Shown here: piece after piece, positions 9,038 through 19,422 of the stretch
Layout: every line of letters begins with the position of its first letter
Numbering within the stretch: the stretch's first letter is position 1
DNA from: Janthinobacterium agaricidamnosum
Lineage (GTDB): Bacteria; Pseudomonadota; Gammaproteobacteria; Burkholderiales; Burkholderiaceae_D
Direction: 5' to 3'
DNA: 64,000 nucleotides
NCBI RefSeq assembly: GCF_003667705.1
Contig: NZ_CP033019.1
Location: forward strand, 3,844,001 to 3,908,000
Translations under genes and position numbers: made by a program
The notes under the pieces: model-generated
Seen by the model: only the letters and a program-made list of their open reading frames with translations
Told to the model about the DNA's origin: nothing
Database searches by the model: none

Positions 9038-9126
9038 ATTGGAGCTTGTTTACCGCTTAATCACGCCGCATGACTGCGTTGCGGCGGATAAAAAAAGGAA
9101 GCCAGCTTAGCTTCCCTTTAGAATTC

Positions 9127-9202
9127 TGGAGCGGGAGAAGAGTCTCGAACTCTCGACCTCAACCTTGGCAAGGTTGCGCTCTACCAACTGAGCTACTCCC
9201 GC
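9127..9202 (-). tRNA. tRNA-Gly(GCC), copy 4 of the operon
   Basis: 76-nt sequence identical to the copy at 8962-9037, with encoded CCA. An 89-bp spacer separates it from that copy. Confidence 0.97.
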
Positions 9203-9258
9203 ATTGGAGCTTCTATTTTCTGCTACTGCCATTTTTGCTATGCTGCTTCAGCTTTCGC

Positions 9259-9334
9259 TGGAGCGGGAGAAGAGTCTCGAACTCTCGACCTCAACCTTGG
9301 CAAGGTTGCGCTCTACCAACTGAGCTACTCCCGC
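9259..9334 (-). tRNA. tRNA-Gly(GCC), copy 3 of the operon
   Basis: 76-nt sequence identical to the other glycine copies, with encoded CCA. The 56-bp spacer to the next copy is T/C-rich. Confidence 0.97.
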
Positions 9335-9405
9335 ATACGAACCGCTATTTTACTGCTTTTTGCTACCGTTTACCAGTGCTGCTTTACTGCTGATCCAGTG
9401 TTCAC

Positions 9406-9481
9406 TGGAGCGGGAGAAGAGTCTCGAACTCTCGACCTCAACCTTGGCAAGGTTGCGCTCTACCAACTGAGCTACTCCCGC
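9406..9481 (-). tRNA. tRNA-Gly(GCC), copy 2 of the operon
   Basis: 76-nt sequence identical to the other glycine copies, with encoded CCA. The 71-bp spacer contains repeated ACTGCT words. Confidence 0.97.
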
Positions 9482-9573
9482 AGTGGACAACATTGTATCA
9501 GAAGCTCTACTACATCGCCAGTACTACTTTTTACTGCATTTGCTGTTTTTACCTATGACACGATCCAGAAAAC

Positions 9574-9649
9574 TGGAGCGGGAGAAGAGTCTCGAACTCT
9601 CGACCTCAACCTTGGCAAGGTTGCGCTCTACCAACTGAGCTACTCCCGC
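9574..9649 (-). tRNA. tRNA-Gly(GCC), promoter-proximal copy
   Basis: 76-nt sequence identical to the others, with encoded CCA. It begins 21 bp downstream of the -10 hexamer of the operon promoter. Confidence 0.97.
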
Positions 9650-9669
9650 GTCATCAACAACAGGCCAGC

Positions 9670-9697
9670 ATTATAGAGGGATTACAGGGGCTGTCAA
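9670..9697 (-). promoter_or_regulatory. Sigma-70 promoter of the tRNA-Gly/Cys operon
   Basis: TTGACA (9692-9697), a 16-bp spacer and TATAAT (9670-9675), both hexamers exact consensus, followed by a GC-rich discriminator (GCTGGCC). The discriminator is typical of stringently controlled stable-RNA promoters. Confidence 0.92.
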
Positions 9698-9728
9698 CGG
9701 GCAATATCTGGTCTTTTGCAAAATATTT

Positions 9729-9774
9729 GGGGTCAGACCCTTTGGGTCTGACCCCAGCTCTTGCGTTTGGGTTA
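9729..9774 (+). repeat. Dispersed GGGGTCAGACCC palindromic repeat, copy A
   Basis: GGGGTCAGACCC and GGGTCTGACCCC are perfect 12-bp arms around TTT (9729-9755), followed by a tail ending GCGTTTGGGTTA. Same family as copies at 12419, 26661, 30922 and 39634. It lies between the tRNA promoter and the 3' end of pgsA. Confidence 0.85.
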
Positions 9775-9811
9775 AAAAGACGCCAGCCCAATGCTATCGG
9801 CGTCCATCACC

Positions 9812-10396
9812 TCAATGCAGATTGCCCGCTTTTTCCTTGATGAGCGGCCATGCCAGGCGCAGGTAATAGAACATCGACCACACCGTCAGCACGCAGGCGA
9901 TCCACAGCAGCTTCTCGCCCCACACATGGGTGTCGATCGCGCCGAAGATCACTTCGTGGTACAGCAGCAAGGGAATGGCCGTCATCTGCGCGGCCGTCTT
10001 GATCTTGCCGATCGAGCTGACGGCCACCGATTTCGACGCGCCGATCTGCGCCATCCATTCGCGCAAGGCGGAAATCGTGATTTCACGGCCGATGATGATG
10101 AAGGCCAGCACGGCATTGACACGGTCCAGCTGCACCAGCACCAGCAAGGCGCCCGCCACCATCAGCTTGTCGGCCACGGGGTCGAGGAAGGCGCCGAAGG
10201 CGGACGTCTGGTTCCAGCGCCGCGCGAGGAAACCATCGAACCAGTCGGTCACGGCCGCAACGATGAAGACCAGGGTGGCAACCAGGTTCTGGTCGCCATG
10301 CAGCAGCATCGACGGCGGCAGGTAAAACACGCCGACGACGAGCGGGATCAGGGCCACGCGCAGCCAGGTCAAAAGGATGGGAATATTAAAAGGCAT
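9812..10396 (-). CDS. pgsA: CDP-diacylglycerol--glycerol-3-phosphate 3-phosphatidyltransferase
   Basis: Inner-membrane enzyme making phosphatidylglycerol phosphate, the committed step to phosphatidylglycerol and cardiolipin. 194 aa, the usual length. The CDP-alcohol phosphotransferase motif is complete: DWFDGFLARR, then GAFLDPVADK (about residues 49-78; DGx2ARx8Gx3Dx3D). Four or so hydrophobic helices (for example VATLVFIVAAVTDW and VLAFIIIGREI). It is the last gene of the minus-strand housekeeping run, about 125 bp after uvrC. ATG 10396 lacks an obvious ribosome binding site. Confidence 0.95.
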   Translation of the reverse strand: MPFNIPILLTWLRVALIPLVVGVFYLPPSMLLHGDQNLVATLVFIVAAVTDWFDGFLARRWNQTSAFGAFLDPVADKLMVAGALLVLVQLDRVNAVLAFIIIGREITISALREWMAQIGASKSVAVSSIGKIKTAAQMTAIPLLLYHEVIFGAIDTHVWGEKLLWIACVLTVWSMFYYLRLAWPLIKEKAGNLH

Positions 10397-10522
10397 AAGA
10401 GAGCAATCGGCCGACGGGTAAATTGAACATGAAGAAAGCGTGAAGAAAGCGCCACTAGTCTACATGGCCCGGCAACATTAGCCTAGTCCGGTTGCCGCAG
10501 CGCCGGACCAGGCCCCCATCCA

Positions 10523-12403
10523 TTAATGCAGCTGCTTGTAGATCTCTTCCGCCAGTTGCGTGGAAATCCCCTCCACCGACATCAGGTCCTCGACGCTGGC
10601 GTCGACCACGCCGCGCAAGCCGCCAAAGCGCGACAGCAGTTTCTGGCGGCGCTTGGCGCCGATTCCTTCGATTTCTTCCAGGCGCGACGTCTGGCGCGTC
10701 TTGGCCCGCTTGGCGCGCATGCCGGTAATGGCAAAGCGGTGCGCCTCGTCGCGGATTTGCGCGATCAGCATCAGCGCCGCCGATTCCTTGCCCAGTTCCT
10801 GCGCCGCGCGGCCATCTACGAACAGCAGGGTTTCCAGGCCCACCTTGCGCCCTTCCCCCTTGGCCACGCCGACAATCAAGCTGATATCGAGTCCCAGCTC
10901 GGCGAACACCTGGCGCGCCATTTCGATCTGGCCCTTGCCGCCGTCGATCAGCACCACGTCGGGCATCACGCCGTCGCCATTGGCCACCTTCTCGTAGCGG
11001 CGCATCAAGACCTGGCGCATGGCTGCGTAATCGTCGCCGGGCGTGATGTCGTTGATGTTGTAGCGCCGGTATTCGCCATTCTGCATAGCGTGATGATGGA
11101 ACACCACGCACGAGGCCTGCGTCGCTTCGCCCTGCGTGTGGCTGATGTCGAAACATTCGACGCGCAGGCTGTCGAGATCCTCCGTTTCCAGGCGCAGCGC
11201 CTCGGCCAGCGCCCGCGTGCGCGACTGCTGCGAGCCCTGCTCGGACAACAATCGCGCCAGCGAAATCCCGGCGCCCTTCTGCGCCATTTCCAGCCACTGG
11301 CGACGCTGCCCCTGCGGCTGGAAGATCAGGTTGATGCGGTGGCCGCACTGCTCCATCAACGCCACCATCAGGGCCGGCTGGTCGAATTCGATATTCAGGA
11401 TCAAGGTGCCGGGAATGAATTTTTCCGTGTAGTGCTGGGCCAGGAAGGCGGCCAGCACTTCCACCTCGATCGGCTCTTCGGCAATCGCCGCCGCATCGCT
11501 GAGCTGGCTGGGGAAATAGGCGCGGTCGCCCAAGTGGCGCCCGCCCCGCACCATGGCCAGGTTGACGCAGGCGCGCCCGCCCTGCACCAGCACGGCGATG
11601 ATGTCGACGTCGGCGTCGCCCGTCGTTTCCATGCTCTGCTGGTGCAGCACGCGCGACAGCGAGGCGATCTGGTTGCGCACCACCACGGCTTGCTCGAATT
11701 TCAGTTCGGCGGCAAACGCGTGCATCTTCTTTTCCAGGTCGGCCATCACCTCGCTCTGGCGCCCGCGCAGGAAGCGCGCCGCGTTTTCCACGTCGTTTTT
11801 ATAATCTTCCTTGCTGATCAGGTCCACGCACGGCGCGCTGCAGCGGCCGATCTGGTGCAGCAGGCAGGGCCGCGTGCGGTTCGCATACACGCTGTCCTCG
11901 CAGGTGCGGATGAGAAAAACCTTTTGCAGGATCTGCATCGATTCCTTGACGGCCCAGGAACTGGGGAACGGCCCGAAATACTGGTTTTTCTTGTCCACCG
12001 CGCCCCGGTAATACACCATGCGCGGCGCATCGCCATTGGTGATTTTCAGATACGGATACGATTTATCATCGCGGAACAGGATGTTGTAACGCGGCTGCAG
12101 CGCCTTGATCAGGTTGTTTTCCAGGATCAGCGCTTCCGCCTCGCTGTGCGTGACCGTCGTTTCCAGGCGCGCGATGCGCTCGACCATCATGGCGATGCGG
12201 GGGCTGGCCAGGTTTTTCTGGAAATAGCTGGAGACGCGCTTTTTCAGGTCGCGCGCCTTGCCGACGTACAACACCTTGTCGGCGGCGTCGAAATAGCGGT
12301 ACACGCCGGGCAGGTTCGGCAGCTTGGCAACGGTGGCCAGCACCTGCGCGCGCGGGTCGGGCGGCGTTTCCGTGGAATTGAGGTCGGGTATTGCTTCGGT
12401 CAT
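10523..12403 (-). CDS. uvrC: Excinuclease ABC subunit C
   Basis: Nuclease of nucleotide excision repair that makes both incisions around UvrAB-marked lesions. 626 aa. Domains in order: GIY-YIG nuclease at about 32-115 ([22 protein letters not shown]), UVR/UvrB-binding motif near 215-250 ([21 protein letters not shown]), RNase H-like domain at about 400-545 ([30 protein letters not shown]), and a C-terminal helix-hairpin-helix pair ([18 protein letters not shown]). It lies between acpS and pgsA; a palindromic repeat separates it from acpS. Confidence 0.97.
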   Translation of the reverse strand: MTEAIPDLNSTETPPDPRAQVLATVAKLPNLPGVYRYFDAADKVLYVGKARDLKKRVSSYFQKNLASPRIAMMVERIARLETTVTHSEAEALILENNLIKALQPRYNILFRDDKSYPYLKITNGDAPRMVYYRGAVDKKNQYFGPFPSSWAVKESMQILQKVFLIRTCEDSVYANRTRPCLLHQIGRCSAPCVDLISKEDYKNDVENAARFLRGRQSEVMADLEKKMHAFAAELKFEQAVVVRNQIASLSRVLHQQSMETTGDADVDIIAVLVQGGRACVNLAMVRGGRHLGDRAYFPSQLSDAAAIAEEPIEVEVLAAFLAQHYTEKFIPGTLILNIEFDQPALMVALMEQCGHRINLIFQPQGQRRQWLEMAQKGAGISLARLLSEQGSQQSRTRALAEALRLETEDLDSLRVECFDISHTQGEATQASCVVFHHHAMQNGEYRRYNINDITPGDDYAAMRQVLMRRYEKVANGDGVMPDVVLIDGGKGQIEMARQVFAELGLDISLIVGVAKGEGRKVGLETLLFVDGRAAQELGKESAALMLIAQIRDEAHRFAITGMRAKRAKTRQTSRLEEIEGIGAKRRQKLLSRFGGLRGVVDASVEDLMSVEGISTQLAEEIYKQLH

Positions 12404-12418
12404 TGCTGGCTCTTAAAT

Positions 12419-12488
12419 GGGGTCAGACCCGCCGGGGGAATACGTCCCAGTGGGACGCATTCCGATCGAAAAGACTGACCCCAGCAGT
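12419..12488 (+). repeat. Dispersed palindromic repeat, copy B (long form)
   Basis: GGGGTCAGACCC (12419-12430) is at one end and GACTGACCCCAGCAGT at the other. Between them is a 27-bp internal hairpin (12437-12463) with arms GGAATACGTCCCA and TGGGACGCATTCC. Copy C at 26661-26742 is the same long form in the opposite orientation. Confidence 0.85.
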
Positions 12489-12496
12489 CGTCTGCA

Positions 12497-12892
12497 TTAC
12501 GGCGCTTGCTCCACAATCACAAACGCCACGGCATACTCTTCTTCATCGCTGATCGTCACTTGCGCGCTCAGGCGATTCTTTTCCATGAAGTCGGCCAGCA
12601 CGCCGCTGCAGACGATCATCGGCTTGCCGCTGGGGTGGTTCAGCATTTGCGCGGCGGGCCACGTCATCGGCATGCGCAAGCCCAGGCCGATGGCCTTGGA
12701 AAACGCCTCTTTGGCCGCGAAGCGCGTGGCCAGGAAGCGCACGCCGCGCACGGCGTTCTTGGCGCTGCGGGCGCGGAACTTGTCCAGCTCCTGCGGTCCC
12801 AGTATCTTTTTGGCGAAACGCTCGCCGTGGCGCGCCAGGGCCGCCTCGATGCGGGGAATCTTGCAGATATCGGTACCGATGCCGTAAATCAT
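12497..12892 (-). CDS. acpS: Holo-[acyl-carrier-protein] synthase
   Basis: Transfers 4'-phosphopantetheine from CoA to the serine of acyl carrier protein. 131 aa, typical length. Signatures: [15 protein letters not shown] at the N-terminus (Mg-binding Asp in GTD) and [17 protein letters not shown] near residue 55-70 (the Glu/Lys pair). The start is ATG 12892 after GGGAG. The same frame is open far upstream, but that is the pdxJ shadow. It lies 14 bp after the pdxJ stop, the conserved pdxJ-acpS order. The target acpP is in this window at 24472. Confidence 0.95.
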   Translation of the reverse strand: MIYGIGTDICKIPRIEAALARHGERFAKKILGPQELDKFRARSAKNAVRGVRFLATRFAAKEAFSKAIGLGLRMPMTWPAAQMLNHPSGKPMIVCSGVLADFMEKNRLSAQVTISDEEEYAVAFVIVEQAP

Positions 12893-12906
12893 GCCGAGCT
12901 CCCTTG

Positions 12907-13668
12907 TCAGGCCCTGTGGCCCAGGCGCGTGGCCACCATGATGGCCTTCATTTCGCGCACGGCGTTTTCCCAGCCGACAAACACGGCATGCGCGACGATG
13001 GCGTGGCCGATGTTCAGTTCGGCAATATCGGGAATCGCGGCAATCGCCTGCACATTGGTGTAATGCAAGCCGTGGCCCGCGTTGACCTTCAAGCCGCGGC
13101 CCACGCCGAACAGCACGCCCGCCTTGATGCGTTCCAGTTCCGCCAGCTGTTCCGCGCCTTGCGTATCGGCGTAGCGCCCCGTGTGCAGTTCGATCACGGG
13201 CGCACCGAGTTCGGCGGCGGCGGCGATCTGCTGTTCGTCCGCGTCGATGAACAGGCTCACGCGGATGCCCTCGCCCTGCAATTGCTTGACGGCAGCCTGC
13301 ACTTCCTTGAAGTAGCGCACCACGTCCAGGCCCCCTTCCGTCGTCACTTCCGTGCGTTTTTCCGGCACCAGGCACACGTCGGCCGGGCGGATGCCGCAGG
13401 CGAAGTCGATCATTTCCTGCGTCACGGCCGCTTCCAGGTTCATGCGCGTGAGCAACTGCGGCGCGATGGCGATCACGTCCGCATCCTTGATGTGGCGGCG
13501 GTCTTCGCGCAGGTGCAGGGTGATGGCGTCGGCACCCGCCTGTTCGGCCAGCAATGCCGCGCGGATCGGGTCCGGATACGCGGTGCCGCGCGCATTGCGC
13601 AAGGTGGCCACGTGGTCAATGTTGACGCCCAGGTCGATGACGGGGCCGGAAGGCTGCAAAAAGCTCAT
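12907..13668 (-). CDS. pdxJ: Pyridoxine 5'-phosphate synthase
   Basis: TIM-barrel enzyme that condenses 3-amino-1-hydroxyacetone phosphate with 1-deoxyxylulose 5-phosphate to pyridoxine 5'-phosphate in vitamin B6 synthesis. 253 aa. Family hallmarks: [17 protein letters not shown] (N-terminus), [34 protein letters not shown], and [16 protein letters not shown] at the C-terminus. The 3' end is 14 bp from acpS, and recO lies 42 bp upstream; the gene is part of the rnc-era-recO-pdxJ-acpS run. Confidence 0.97.
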   Translation of the reverse strand: MSFLQPSGPVIDLGVNIDHVATLRNARGTAYPDPIRAALLAEQAGADAITLHLREDRRHIKDADVIAIAPQLLTRMNLEAAVTQEMIDFACGIRPADVCLVPEKRTEVTTEGGLDVVRYFKEVQAAVKQLQGEGIRVSLFIDADEQQIAAAAELGAPVIELHTGRYADTQGAEQLAELERIKAGVLFGVGRGLKVNAGHGLHYTNVQAIAAIPDIAELNIGHAIVAHAVFVGWENAVREMKAIMVATRLGHRA

Positions 13669-13710
13669 AGTGATGGTATCCGTAAAGTGCTGTCCTGCGA
13701 CGAACCGCCG

Positions 13711-14547
13711 CTACAGCTGCATTAAATCGATCAGTATCTGGCGCGTGTTCAAGGTGGCGCCCCCCAGTTGATGGGCCAGCAAAAAGCGCATCAGCAGCTT
13801 GCTTTGCGCCTGCGTGGCCACGTCAAGGTAATCTTCGCGCTCCATGTCGAGCAGGGTCTTGCCCGTGATCTTGGGCCAGGCGTCGGCGGCGCGCGCCGGG
13901 CGCGGTCCCCGTTCCGGGTCGACCACGTACACCTGCCCCGCTTCGACGGCCTGGCGCGTGCCCGTGCAGCGCGTCAGGTCGGCCGCCACGCCCGTTTCCT
14001 TGAGCAGCGCGCGCTCGAACTTGCGCAGCACGATGGGCGGCGGCTCATTGTGCGCCAGTTGATTCAAGGTGGCAACGTAGTGGTCGAACAGCACGGGATG
14101 CGGATCGTCGCGCGCCAGCAATTTCACCAGCAATTCGTTCAAATAGAAACCGCACAGCAGGGCCGTCTTTTCCAGCGGCAGCATGCCGCCCACCCATTCC
14201 GCGCCCGTCAGGATGCGCAGCTCGGACTTGCCCGTCCAGCCCGCCTGCAGGGGCTGGAACGTCTGCAGCACGCCGCGCAACTGCGAATGGGGCCGCTTGG
14301 CGCCCTTGGCGACGAGCGCGATGCGGCCGTATTCGCGTGTGAACACGTCGACGATAAGGCTGGTCTCTTTATGCGGATAGCTGTGCAGCACGAAGGCTGG
14401 CTGGCCCGTGATGCGGCCGTCGCGCGCGGGCGGACGGCTGCGCCGGGGTGCTGCGGAAGGTGCGGCCGGCGGCGCGATGGCCGCCGGCGCGGGGACAACG
14501 GGTGAGGCTGGCGCAGGATCGTGCAGCGCTGGCGTGGTGGTGCTCAT
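13711..14547 (-). CDS. recO: DNA repair protein RecO
   Basis: Recombination mediator that, with RecR, loads RecA on SSB-coated DNA. 278 aa. An unusual Pro/Ala-rich leader (about residues 1-45) precedes the OB-fold domain ([39 protein letters not shown]). A helical C-terminal domain (LYLNELL-like block: [30 protein letters not shown]) follows. The leader makes it longer than E. coli RecO (242 aa), as in other betaproteobacteria. It lies between era and pdxJ. Confidence 0.94.
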   Translation of the reverse strand: MSTTTPALHDPAPASPVVPAPAAIAPPAAPSAAPRRSRPPARDGRITGQPAFVLHSYPHKETSLIVDVFTREYGRIALVAKGAKRPHSQLRGVLQTFQPLQAGWTGKSELRILTGAEWVGGMLPLEKTALLCGFYLNELLVKLLARDDPHPVLFDHYVATLNQLAHNEPPPIVLRKFERALLKETGVAADLTRCTGTRQAVEAGQVYVVDPERGPRPARAADAWPKITGKTLLDMEREDYLDVATQAQSKLLMRFLLAHQLGGATLNTRQILIDLMQL

Positions 14548-14575
14548 GCGTGTGGTGTCGCCCCCGGGTTGCGGA

Positions 14576-15478
14576 TTACTCGTAGCCGTAGGCGCGCAAG
14601 CCCGCCTCGTTGTCGGCCCAGCCCGACTTGACCTTGACCCAGATTTCCAGGTACACGGGGCCGCCGAACAGTTTTTCCATATCCAGGCGGGCCTGGGTGG
14701 AGACTTCCTTCAGGCGCGCGCCCTTGTTGCCGATGATCATGGATTTATGCGTATCGCGCTCGACCAGGATGGCGGCGAACACGCGGCGCAAATCGCCTTC
14801 CTGCTCGAATTTCTCGATCAGCACGGTGCTCGTGTACGGCAGTTCGTCGCCGACGAAGCGGAACAGTTTTTCGCGCACGATTTCCGAGGCGAGGAATTTC
14901 TCGCTGCGGTCCGTGATGTCGTCCGGGCCAAAGATGGGCTGGTTTTCCGGCAAGAAGCGCTTGATCTCGTTCTGCAGGCCTTCCAGCTGGAAGTGCAGCT
15001 TGGCGGACACAGGAACGATGGCGGCGAAGTCGCGCATGGCGGCGATCTTTTGCGCGAACGGCAGCAGCACGGCCTTGTCCTTGACCCTGTCCGATTTATT
15101 GATGACGAGGATGCACGGCACTTCCTTCGGCAGCAGGTCCATCACTTGCTGGTCGGCCGGGCCGAACGTGCCCGCCTCGATCACGTACAGGATGACGTCC
15201 GAGGAAATCAGCGTGTTCGTGACGGTCTTGTTCAGCGTCTTGTTCAGCGCGTTCGAGTGGCGCGTCTGGAAGCCGGGCGTGTCGACGTAGATGAATTGCG
15301 CGTCCGGCACCGTCTGGATGCCCGTGATGCGGTGGCGCGTGGTTTGCGCCTTGCGCGAAGTGATGCTGACCTTCGCGCCGATCAGCACGTTCATCAGGGT
15401 CGATTTGCCCACGTTGGGGCGGCCCACGATGGCGATATAGCCACAGCGGAAGTTGTCGGGCATTTTGGTGGCTGTCAT
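14576..15478 (-). CDS. era: GTPase Era
   Basis: Essential GTPase in 30S subunit assembly, binding the 3' end of 16S rRNA. 300 aa. G1 is [10 protein letters not shown]3 DTPGF, G4 NKSD, and a KH domain at the C-terminus contains [13 protein letters not shown]. The open frame extends to 15559, but the chosen ATG 15478 ([19 protein letters not shown]) matches the family length and begins 1 nt after the rnc stop codon, so translation is probably coupled. The rnc-era pairing is conserved. Confidence 0.96.
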   Translation of the reverse strand: MTATKMPDNFRCGYIAIVGRPNVGKSTLMNVLIGAKVSITSRKAQTTRHRITGIQTVPDAQFIYVDTPGFQTRHSNALNKTLNKTVTNTLISSDVILYVIEAGTFGPADQQVMDLLPKEVPCILVINKSDRVKDKAVLLPFAQKIAAMRDFAAIVPVSAKLHFQLEGLQNEIKRFLPENQPIFGPDDITDRSEKFLASEIVREKLFRFVGDELPYTSTVLIEKFEQEGDLRRVFAAILVERDTHKSMIIGNKGARLKEVSTQARLDMEKLFGGPVYLEIWVKVKSGWADNEAGLRAYGYE

Positions 15479-15479
15479 G

Positions 15480-16295
15480 CTAGTGTCGATTCTGTTTAGT
15501 GTGAGCGGCGATCGCCGGGGCAGCCGGGGCTGACGCGTCGTCGCTCTGGATGGTGGCAATGCCGGCCAGCTTGAGCTGGGCGGCGCGCGGTTTGGGCTTG
15601 CGGCTGGCGGCAGGCGACTTCAACAGCGCCTGCTCGGCCACGTCCAGCGCCAGTTTGGCGGCGGCTTGCTCACCGGCGCGGCGGCTTCCGCCACGGCCGT
15701 AAACCTGGATGTTCAATTTCGGCACCAGGCATTCGATCTCGAATTCCTGGCTGTGGGCGGCGCCATGGGTAGCCACCACGTTGTACTGTGGCAGCGAAAT
15801 TTTCTTGCTCTGCAAAAACTCCTGCAGCAGGGTCTTGGCATCCTTACCCAGCGTTTGCGGATCGACCGAGTCGAGGATGGGAATGTAGAAGGCGCGGATC
15901 ACCGTGCTGGCGGCGTCAAAACCCGTGTCGAGGAAGATGGCGCCCAGCAAGGCTTCCAGCGTGTCGGCGAGGATCGACGGACGGCGAAAGCCGCCCGATT
16001 TGAGCTCGCCTTCGCCCAGGCGCAAAAATTGCGACAATTCCAGCTTTTGCGCGATTTCATACAGCGACTGCTGCTTGACCAGGTTGGCACGCAGGCGCGA
16101 CAGGTCGCCCTCGTCGATAGTCTTGAAACGTTCGTACAGGATGGAAGCGACCACGCAGTTGAGGATGGAGTCGCCGAGGAATTCCAGCCGCTCGTTATGC
16201 AAACTGCTGTGGCTACGGTGCGTCAAGGCTTGCTGCAACAGGCCAGCATCCTGGAACGTATAGCCTAAACGGGTTTGCAATAGCTGAAGATTCAT
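15480..16295 (-). CDS. rnc: Ribonuclease III
   Basis: Double-strand-specific endoribonuclease for rRNA and mRNA processing. 271 aa. The RNase III signature [11 protein letters not shown] sits at about residues 36-46. The second catalytic region is [14 protein letters not shown], and the dsRNA-binding domain is at about 155-225 ([23 protein letters not shown]). A Pro/Ala-rich tail of about 45 residues extends beyond E. coli RNase III (226 aa). It lies between lepB and era. Confidence 0.96.
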   Translation of the reverse strand: MNLQLLQTRLGYTFQDAGLLQQALTHRSHSSLHNERLEFLGDSILNCVVASILYERFKTIDEGDLSRLRANLVKQQSLYEIAQKLELSQFLRLGEGELKSGGFRRPSILADTLEALLGAIFLDTGFDAASTVIRAFYIPILDSVDPQTLGKDAKTLLQEFLQSKKISLPQYNVVATHGAAHSQEFEIECLVPKLNIQVYGRGGSRRAGEQAAAKLALDVAEQALLKSPAASRKPKPRAAQLKLAGIATIQSDDASAPAAPAIAAHTKQNRH

Positions 16296-16387
16296 TGTTG
16301 TTTCTGTGTCATCTGAGTAATTCGGCTGGCCGCCGCGCGGGGAGTCGGCGCGGCAGCCATGGTTGGTCCATTACAGACCAGGCCGGC

Positions 16388-17311
16388 TTAGTGTATGCCG
16401 CCCACGCGTTTCGGATTGCTGAAGTTCATCCACACCAGGAAAGCCTTGCCGACGATATTCTCGTTCGGCACGAAACCCCAGTAGCGGCTGTCCGCGCTAT
16501 TGTCGCGGTTATCGCCCATCATGAAGTAATTGCCTTGTGGCACCACACACGTGAAGCCGTCTTCGTTATAGTTGCACGCCTCCTTGTGCGGGAAATCCTT
16601 CACTTCGCGCAAGTTCAACGTCGGAGCGGGCTCGTCGTTGAGGATGCGGTGGCTCACGCCCGTCAGGTTTTCTTCCAGCTGCTTGTGGTAGACCGTGCTT
16701 TCGTCATCGAGGTAGTCGTCCAGCGGGGTGTACGCCACTTCCTTGCCGTTGACCGTCAAGCGCTTGTTTTCATAGGTGATTTTATCACCGGGCACCCCGA
16801 TCACGCGCTTGATATAGTCTTGCGACATATCTTTCGGATACTTGAACACCATCACGTCGCCGCGCTGCGGATCATTGACTTCAATGATGCGCTTGTTGAC
16901 GATCGGCAAACGAATGCCATAGGTGAACTTGTTTACCAGGATCAAATCGCCGACCAGCAAGGTCGGCACCATCGAGCTCGACGGGATCTTGAACGGCTCG
17001 TACAGGAACGAACGCAGGCAAAACACGAGGGCGATGACGGGAAAGAAGCTGCCCGAATACTCGACCCAGGTCGGCTGGCGCAACAGATCTGCCTCGATGG
17101 CGGCGCGGCGGCTGCTGCTACTACCATCGGACTTGATGCCTTCAGCCAACGACTTCGCTTGACGCTCATCGAACTCGGCCAGGGCACGGTCGGCCGCCTT
17201 GCGGCGCTGCTTGGAGAGATAAAACACATCCAGGCACCAGACCAGGCCCGTCAACACCATCAGCACGAACAGGATTAAAGCGAAATTTCCTAAAATCACT
17301 TGCAGGTTCAT
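16388..17311 (-). CDS. lepB: Signal peptidase I
   Basis: Inner-membrane serine-lysine protease cleaving Sec and Tat signal peptides. 307 aa. N-terminal membrane helix (FALILFVLMVLTGLVWCLDVF), a second hydrophobic stretch (FFPVIALVFCLRSFLY), the Ser box SSSMVPTLLVGD (catalytic Ser before Met), the Lys box YIKRVIGVPGD, and box E MGDNRDNSADSRYWG. It starts 3 nt after the lepA stop codon, the typical lepA-lepB operon. Confidence 0.97.
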   Translation of the reverse strand: MNLQVILGNFALILFVLMVLTGLVWCLDVFYLSKQRRKAADRALAEFDERQAKSLAEGIKSDGSSSSRRAAIEADLLRQPTWVEYSGSFFPVIALVFCLRSFLYEPFKIPSSSMVPTLLVGDLILVNKFTYGIRLPIVNKRIIEVNDPQRGDVMVFKYPKDMSQDYIKRVIGVPGDKITYENKRLTVNGKEVAYTPLDDYLDDESTVYHKQLEENLTGVSHRILNDEPAPTLNLREVKDFPHKEACNYNEDGFTCVVPQGNYFMMGDNRDNSADSRYWGFVPNENIVGKAFLVWMNFSNPKRVGGIH

Positions 17312-17314
17312 TGA

Positions 17315-19105
17315 TTAACCATCCACTTGTAAAATTGCCAGGAATGCCTCTTGCGGGATCTCCACGGAACCCACTTGCTTCATGCGTTTCTTACCCGCCT
17401 TTTGTTTTTCCAGCAATTTTTTCTTGCGGCTGATGTCGCCGCCGTAGCACTTGGCCAGGACGTTCTTGCGCAAGGCTTTTACGTTCTCGCGCGAAATGAT
17501 GTTCGCGCCGATGGTCGCCTGGATGGCCACGTCGAACATCTGGCGCGGAATCAGTTCGCGCATCTTGGCAGCCACCTGGCGGCCACGGTACTGGCTGTTC
17601 GAACGGTGAACGATGATGGCCAGCGCATCGACTTTTTCGCTGTTGATCAGCATGTCGACCTTGACCACGTCGGCCGCGCGGTATTCCTTGAACTCGTAAT
17701 CCATCGAGGCATAGCCGCGCGACGTCGATTTCAGGCGGTCGAAGAAGTCCAGCACGATCTCGGCCATCGGCATTTCATACACGAGCTTGACCTGGCGGCC
17801 GTGGTAGCTCATGTCCATCTGGATGCCGCGCTTGCCGATACACAGGGTGATCACGGAGCCCACGTATTCCTGCGGCATGTACAGATTGACCGTGACGATA
17901 GGCTCGCGCACTTCCTCGATGCGCGACGGATCGGGCATCTTCGACGGATTGTCGACGTTGATCATGGTGCCGTCGCGCTGGATCACTTCGTACACGACGG
18001 TCGGCGCCGTGGTGATCAGGTCCATGTCGAATTCGCGTTCGAGGCGCTCCTGCACGATTTCCATGTGCAGCAAGCCCAGGAAGCCGCAGCGGAAGCCGAA
18101 GCCCAGCGCCTGTGACACTTCCGGCTCGTACATCAGGGCCGCATCGTTCAGTTTCAGCTTTTCCAGCGAGTCGCGCAACGCGTCGTACTGGTTCGCTTCC
18201 ACGGGGAACAGGCCGGCGAACACTTGCGGCTGCACTTCCTTGAAGCCAGGCAATGGCGCGGCGGCAGGACGGTTGGCCAGGGTGACGGTATCGCCCACTT
18301 TCGCCGCTTTCAATTCCTTGATGCCGGCAATGATGAAGCCCACCTGGCCTGCTGACAACTGCGGCAAGGATTGCGAACGGGGCGAGAACACGCCGATGTC
18401 TTCCACCAGCTGCACCGAATCGGTGGCCATCAGACGGATCTTGTCTTTCGGTTTCAGGGTACCGTTGATCACGCGTACCAGCATGACCACGCCCACATAG
18501 GCGTCATACCAGGAGTCGACGATCAGCGCCTGCAGCGGTGCATCGGGGTCGCCCTTCGGTGGCGGCACCTTGACGATCAGCTGCTCGAGCACGTCCAGCA
18601 CGCCGAAGCCCGTCTTGGCCGAGCAATGCACGGCGTCGGCCGCGTCGATGCCGATCACGTCTTCGATCTCGGCAATCGCGCTCGGCGGATCCGCGTTCGG
18701 CAAATCGATCTTGTTCAGGACGGGCACCACTTCCACGCCCAGATCCAGCGCCGTGTAGCAGTTGGCGACCGTTTGCGCTTCCACGCCTTGCGATGCATCC
18801 ACCACCAGCAGCGCGCCTTCGCACGCCGACAGCGAGCGCGACACTTCATAGCTGAAGTCGACGTGGCCGGGCGTATCGATCAGGTTCAGGTTGTAGATCT
18901 GGCCATCGCGCGCCTTGTAGTGCAGGGCCGCCGTTTGCGCCTTGATGGTAATGCCGCGCTCGCGCTCCAGATCCATCGAATCGAGCACCTGCGCCTCCAT
19001 CTCGCGGTCGGACAAGCCGCCGCACAATTGAATGATGCGGTCAGCCAGGGTCGATTTACCGTGGTCAATATGGGCGATGATGGAGAAGTTGCGTATGTTG
19101 TTCAT
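17315..19105 (-). CDS. lepA: Elongation factor 4 (back-translocating GTPase LepA)
   Basis: Ribosome-associated GTPase, 596 aa. G1 [13 protein letters not shown]2 around [11 protein letters not shown]3 DTPGHVD, G4 NKID. EF-G-like domains II, III and V follow, and the LepA-specific C-terminal domain contains the [26 protein letters not shown] block. First gene of the lepA-lepB-rnc-era-recO-pdxJ-acpS-uvrC-pgsA run. Confidence 0.98.
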   Translation of the reverse strand: MNNIRNFSIIAHIDHGKSTLADRIIQLCGGLSDREMEAQVLDSMDLERERGITIKAQTAALHYKARDGQIYNLNLIDTPGHVDFSYEVSRSLSACEGALLVVDASQGVEAQTVANCYTALDLGVEVVPVLNKIDLPNADPPSAIAEIEDVIGIDAADAVHCSAKTGFGVLDVLEQLIVKVPPPKGDPDAPLQALIVDSWYDAYVGVVMLVRVINGTLKPKDKIRLMATDSVQLVEDIGVFSPRSQSLPQLSAGQVGFIIAGIKELKAAKVGDTVTLANRPAAAPLPGFKEVQPQVFAGLFPVEANQYDALRDSLEKLKLNDAALMYEPEVSQALGFGFRCGFLGLLHMEIVQERLEREFDMDLITTAPTVVYEVIQRDGTMINVDNPSKMPDPSRIEEVREPIVTVNLYMPQEYVGSVITLCIGKRGIQMDMSYHGRQVKLVYEMPMAEIVLDFFDRLKSTSRGYASMDYEFKEYRAADVVKVDMLINSEKVDALAIIVHRSNSQYRGRQVAAKMRELIPRQMFDVAIQATIGANIISRENVKALRKNVLAKCYGGDISRKKKLLEKQKAGKKRMKQVGSVEIPQEAFLAILQVDG

Positions 19106-19422
19106 TAACTAATATAAGTGCGAAGTTGACGACACTGCTTTAACAGGAATCAGGGGGATCATGTCCGGGCCAAACAGGGCCAAAACCAGGCGCCCCACTC
19201 ATGATGAAAAAAGCGCTCCGAGCAGGACATCTGCATGCCCAGGCGAGCGCTTTTGAAGCGACAGAAGCTGCTGCCTCGGACAGTAGCTTTTTCGACCTCC
19301 CCATTTTACCGGATTTCAGAGTAGAAAGCCCGTCTTATGAGGCCGGCACCGGGGCAAGCCGACATTTTCGGCTGTTTTCAGCACCAGAATGGTGCAATGC
19401 AGTGTCAATATTGACAGTTAAA
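19106..19422. other. 317-bp spacer between lepA and the glutaredoxin-like gene
   Basis: It holds a terminator-like hairpin (listed separately) and presumably the lepA promoter. No open frame with a ribosome binding site was seen. Confidence 0.5.
19206..19254 (-). terminator. Candidate terminator of the sigma-E locus transcript
   Basis: Arms AAAAGCGCTC (19209-19218) and GAGCGCTTTT (19245-19254) enclose 26 nt. In the minus direction the right arm runs into six U residues. It lies about 170 bp after the glutaredoxin-like gene and before lepA, so it would separate the two transcripts. Confidence 0.6.

Noticed and set aside
8962..9649. CRISPR-like array of repeats and spacers
   Set aside because: The 76-bp repeats are intact tRNA-Gly genes with CCA ends; spacers are unequal and there are no cas genes.
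9070..9676. Two open frames encoding repeated RVSNSRPQPWQGCALPTELLPH-like peptides
   Set aside because: These are translations of the tandem tRNA-Gly genes, a known annotation artefact.
10526..12478. 650-codon plus-strand frame opposite uvrC
   Set aside because: Exact antisense of uvrC, which has all its domains; compositional shadow only.
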